31,875 nt of DNA from assembly GCA_007130445.1 (NCBI GenBank), contig SLSM01000085.1, positions 1 through 31,875 of the forward strand, in the 5' to 3' direction. The DNA comes from Trueperaceae bacterium (GTDB lineage Bacteria; Deinococcota; Deinococci; Deinococcales; Trueperaceae). Below the pieces are notes generated by a model. It ran no database searches, was not told the origin of the DNA, and saw nothing but the letters and a program-made list of their open reading frames with translations. The position numbers were made by a program, and so were the translations under genes. This document shows positions 30,256 through 31,875 of this stretch, piece after piece. The first letter of the stretch is position 1. The number at the start of each line of letters is the position of its first letter.

Positions 30256-31377
30256 GTGTACGGCGGCATCGGCGCCGCCCAGACCGGTGCGGCCGCGTTG
30301 GCGCAACGGCGACCCGATGGCACCAGGACGCTGGTTGCCATCGACGCAGTGGAGCGCCTGCGCGAGCGCTTCCCGGACGCCGTGGAGCGAGCGCCCACCG
30401 AGGTGCTCGCTCCGCCCGCCGTGAACGCCCACACCCACCTCGACCTCAGCACGATGCCGTACACGCCAGGCTCCTACGAAGCCTTCGTCGCTGCGGCGAT
30501 GACACACACACGGGCGGGAGGGCGCGGCGTCCCCGCGGCGCGGCGCGGGCTCGCTGCGTTGCGCGAGTGCGGCGTGCGCGTCGTGGGCGACATCGTGGCC
30601 GACGAAGCCGTCATGGCGATGCTGCTGGCCGAGCCGGAGCTGAGCGGCGTGGCGTACTGGGAGGTGATCGGCCCCGACCCGGACGATGCGCTGCTGCTGC
30701 TCGACGCGGTCCGCGAGCGCCTGCAACGCTTCCTGTCGTGGCAGCGCCCGGGTGGTGTGCGCGTCGGGCTCTCGCCCCATGCGCCGCACACGGTGAGCGC
30801 GCCGCTGTTGCGAGGCCTGGTACACCTCGCCCGCTCGTTGCGGCTGCCGTTGCAGATCCACGTCGCGGAAGCTCCCGGCGAGCGAGCCCTCCACGCCACG
30901 GGCACGGGGCCCCTGCGCGCGGCCTTGGCGGGCGTGTTGCGCGACTGGCGGCCCTCGGGCATGAGCCCTGTGGCGTATCTGGATGACCTCGGGGTGTTGG
31001 CGGCGCAACCGACGTTGGTGCACATGGTCGAGGTCGACGAGGACGACGTCCGGCGCGTCGCGCGTGCGGGCTGCGTGGTGGTGCATTGCCCGCGCTCGAA
31101 CACGGCGCTCGGGTGCGCCACGTTCCCCTGGGCCACGTTCGCCCGTCACGGCGTCAGCGTGGCCCTCGGCACCGACTCGTTGGGCTCGAGTCCCGACCTG
31201 TCGCCGGTGGCGGAGTGGCGCGCCGCGGTGGCCTTGCACGGCGGAGCGGCGAGCCCGGCACAGCTGGTGTGGGCGGCCGTGAAGGGCGGTGCCCGGGCGC
31301 TGGGCCTGCGACCCGAGACCGTACGGCGTGGCGACCCTTTCGACGCCCTGACGACCTGGGGCGCACCTGTACACTGA
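30256..31377 (+). CDS. Amidohydrolase, probable aminodeoxyfutalosine deaminase
   Basis: A metal-dependent deaminase of the TrzN/SsnA/MtaD group, 373 residues from this GTG. Metal ligands: His59 and His61 (NAHTHLD), a later His in the HVAEAPGE block, then HCPRSN and the catalytic Asp of LGTDSLGSSPDLSP. Placement directly after mqnC points to 6-aminodeoxyfutalosine deamination to futalosine, a step known from actinobacteria and Deinococcus; adenosine-type substrates are the alternative. The true start may be further upstream: the frame is open and codes WPADVVYGGIG, where homologues begin with WPADLVY-like sequence. CTG at 30208 overlaps the mqnC stop (CTGA), like the ATGA overlaps elsewhere in the window. 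No good Shine-Dalgarno precedes either. Confidence 0.8.
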   Translation: MYGGIGAAQTGAAALAQRRPDGTRTLVAIDAVERLRERFPDAVERAPTEVLAPPAVNAHTHLDLSTMPYTPGSYEAFVAAAMTHTRAGGRGVPAARRGLAALRECGVRVVGDIVADEAVMAMLLAEPELSGVAYWEVIGPDPDDALLLLDAVRERLQRFLSWQRPGGVRVGLSPHAPHTVSAPLLRGLVHLARSLRLPLQIHVAEAPGERALHATGTGPLRAALAGVLRDWRPSGMSPVAYLDDLGVLAAQPTLVHMVEVDEDDVRRVARAGCVVVHCPRSNTALGCATFPWATFARHGVSVALGTDSLGSSPDLSPVAEWRAAVALHGGAASPAQLVWAAVKGGARALGLRPETVRRGDPFDALTTWGAPVH

Positions 31378-31405
31378 ACGACGGCCCCGCCAGCGCATGA
31401 GCGTG

Positions 31406-31411
31406 TACCAT
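31406..31411 (+). promoter_or_regulatory. Possible -10 element TACCAT of the thioredoxin gene
   Basis: TACCAT would start transcription near 31418, just before the first leader hairpin. No convincing -35 is seen. Confidence 0.4.
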
Positions 31412-31421
31412 GGGGGGGTAT

Positions 31422-31468
31422 GTCCGCACAGCTGCGGACACGGGCGTCCGTGCAACGGGCGCACGGAC
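31422..31468 (+). promoter_or_regulatory. Two tandem stem-loops in the thioredoxin leader
   Basis: Hairpin 1: GTCCGCA (31422-31428), loop CAGC, TGCGGAC (31433-31439). Hairpin 2: GTCCGTGC (31446-31453), loop of 7, GCACGGAC (31461-31468). The ribosome-binding site AGGAGG starts 2 nt after hairpin 2. The 5' arms share GTCCG, so the 3' arm of hairpin 1 could alternatively pair with the 5' arm of hairpin 2. Confidence 0.6.
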
Positions 31469-31479
31469 CAGGAGGCATC

Positions 31480-31815
31480 ATGGCCGAGCAACCCATCACT
31501 CTCAACGACGCGGAGTTCCGCGACCAGATCAAGGACGGTCTCGTCCTCGTCGACTTCTGGGCACCCTGGTGCGGCCCCTGCCGCATGGTCGGCCCGATCA
31601 TCGAGGAGCTGGCGAAGGACTACGCCGGCAAGGTCAAGGTCGGCAAGCTGAACGTCGACGACAACCAGAACGCCGCGATGTCGTATCGCGTGATGAGCAT
31701 CCCGACGGTGATCCTGTTCAAGGACGGGCAACCGGTCGAGACGATCGTGGGCGCCGTGCCCAAGGGCACGTACCAGCAGAAGCTCGACAAGCACGTCGTC
31801 GCCGCCGTGAACTGA
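31480..31815 (+). CDS. trxA: Thioredoxin
   Basis: A 111-residue classical thioredoxin with the redox pair Cys31-Gly-Pro-Cys34 in DFWAPWCGPCRMVGP, the buried Asp25, and cis-Pro in SIPTVILFKDG. It reduces disulfides in cytosolic targets using thioredoxin reductase, which is not in the window. The start at 31480 has AGGAGG at 31470-31475, 4 nt away. The leader holds two stable hairpins. The 60 nt after the stop show no recognisable gene, only a weak 5-bp hairpin. Confidence 0.96.
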   Translation: MAEQPITLNDAEFRDQIKDGLVLVDFWAPWCGPCRMVGPIIEELAKDYAGKVKVGKLNVDDNQNAAMSYRVMSIPTVILFKDGQPVETIVGAVPKGTYQQKLDKHVVAAVN

Positions 31816-31875
31816 CGACGCTCCGCGCACTGACGGCACGCCGCCCCGTGACGGCGATGCAGCACGTCGACGCGA

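Noticed and set aside
31839..31856. CGCCG...CGGCG hairpin after the thioredoxin gene, and an ATG at 31857.
   Set aside because: The stem is only 5 bp with an 8-nt loop in very GC-rich DNA and no T-tract. Too little sequence remains to judge a further gene.
1..31875. CRISPR arrays, tRNA or rRNA genes, transposases and prophage genes.
   Set aside because: No regularly spaced repeats, no tRNA T-loop with matching arms outside coding regions, and no mobile-element proteins were seen. GTTCGA-like strings occur only inside the riboswitch or coding regions.

Overview
The window is a high-GC (about 70%), gene-dense stretch of bacterial chromosome. There is no sign of phage, IS elements, CRISPR, tRNA or rRNA. 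It most likely comes from the Deinococcota, perhaps the Trueperales side. The reasons are the futalosine-type menaquinone genes (mqnC plus a likely aminodeoxyfutalosine deaminase), an HspR/HAIR-like operator at hsp20, and many genes with a TAnnnT -10 box ending 5-7 nt before the start codon and no Shine-Dalgarno (leaderless mRNAs, as known in Deinococcus). This placement is inference; no marker gene settles it.

Layout. 69-3359 (+): a large GH15/phosphorylase-kinase-alpha-like protein, overlapping the tail of a convergent thiamine-type ABC substrate-binding protein (3308-4408, -). That gene has a TPP riboswitch (4482-4589) whose likely promoter uses the stop codon of the upstream MFS exporter (4598-5872, -). 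An RDD membrane protein (5968-6540, -) lies divergent from pta (6700-8874, +), mutS2 (8945-11299), a HAD phosphatase (ATGA overlap) and a LOG-family protein (12003-12695). A NarL/DesK-type two-component pair follows on the minus strand (12738-14551), then hsp20 (14756-15202, +) with a strong promoter overlapped by a HAIR-like operator.

15241-16344 (-) is an ankyrin-M23 peptidase fusion. It is divergent from a MATE exporter (16459-17799, +), a 44-aa membrane protein, a four-helix membrane protein with a duplicated tail, a cytosolic gamma-glutamyltransferase-like protein and a SlyD-like FKBP (to 20618). MreB (20712-21722, -) is convergent with it across a very long hairpin. The spacer upstream of mreB (21781-21976, +) folds into a candidate structured RNA ahead of a methyltransferase (22019-22768).

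22795-28928 (-) reads, in transcription order: a STAND-like ATPase with helical repeats and an EF-hand-like loop, AcuB-like (CBS-CBS-ACT), AcuC-like deacetylase, and a beta-hydroxyacid dehydrogenase. 29042-31815 (+) carries mqnC, the likely deaminase, and thioredoxin with a two-hairpin leader.

The best candidates for something undescribed are the structured RNA at 21781-21976, the compact riboswitch/stop-codon promoter arrangement, and the ATPase-AcuB-AcuC operon.
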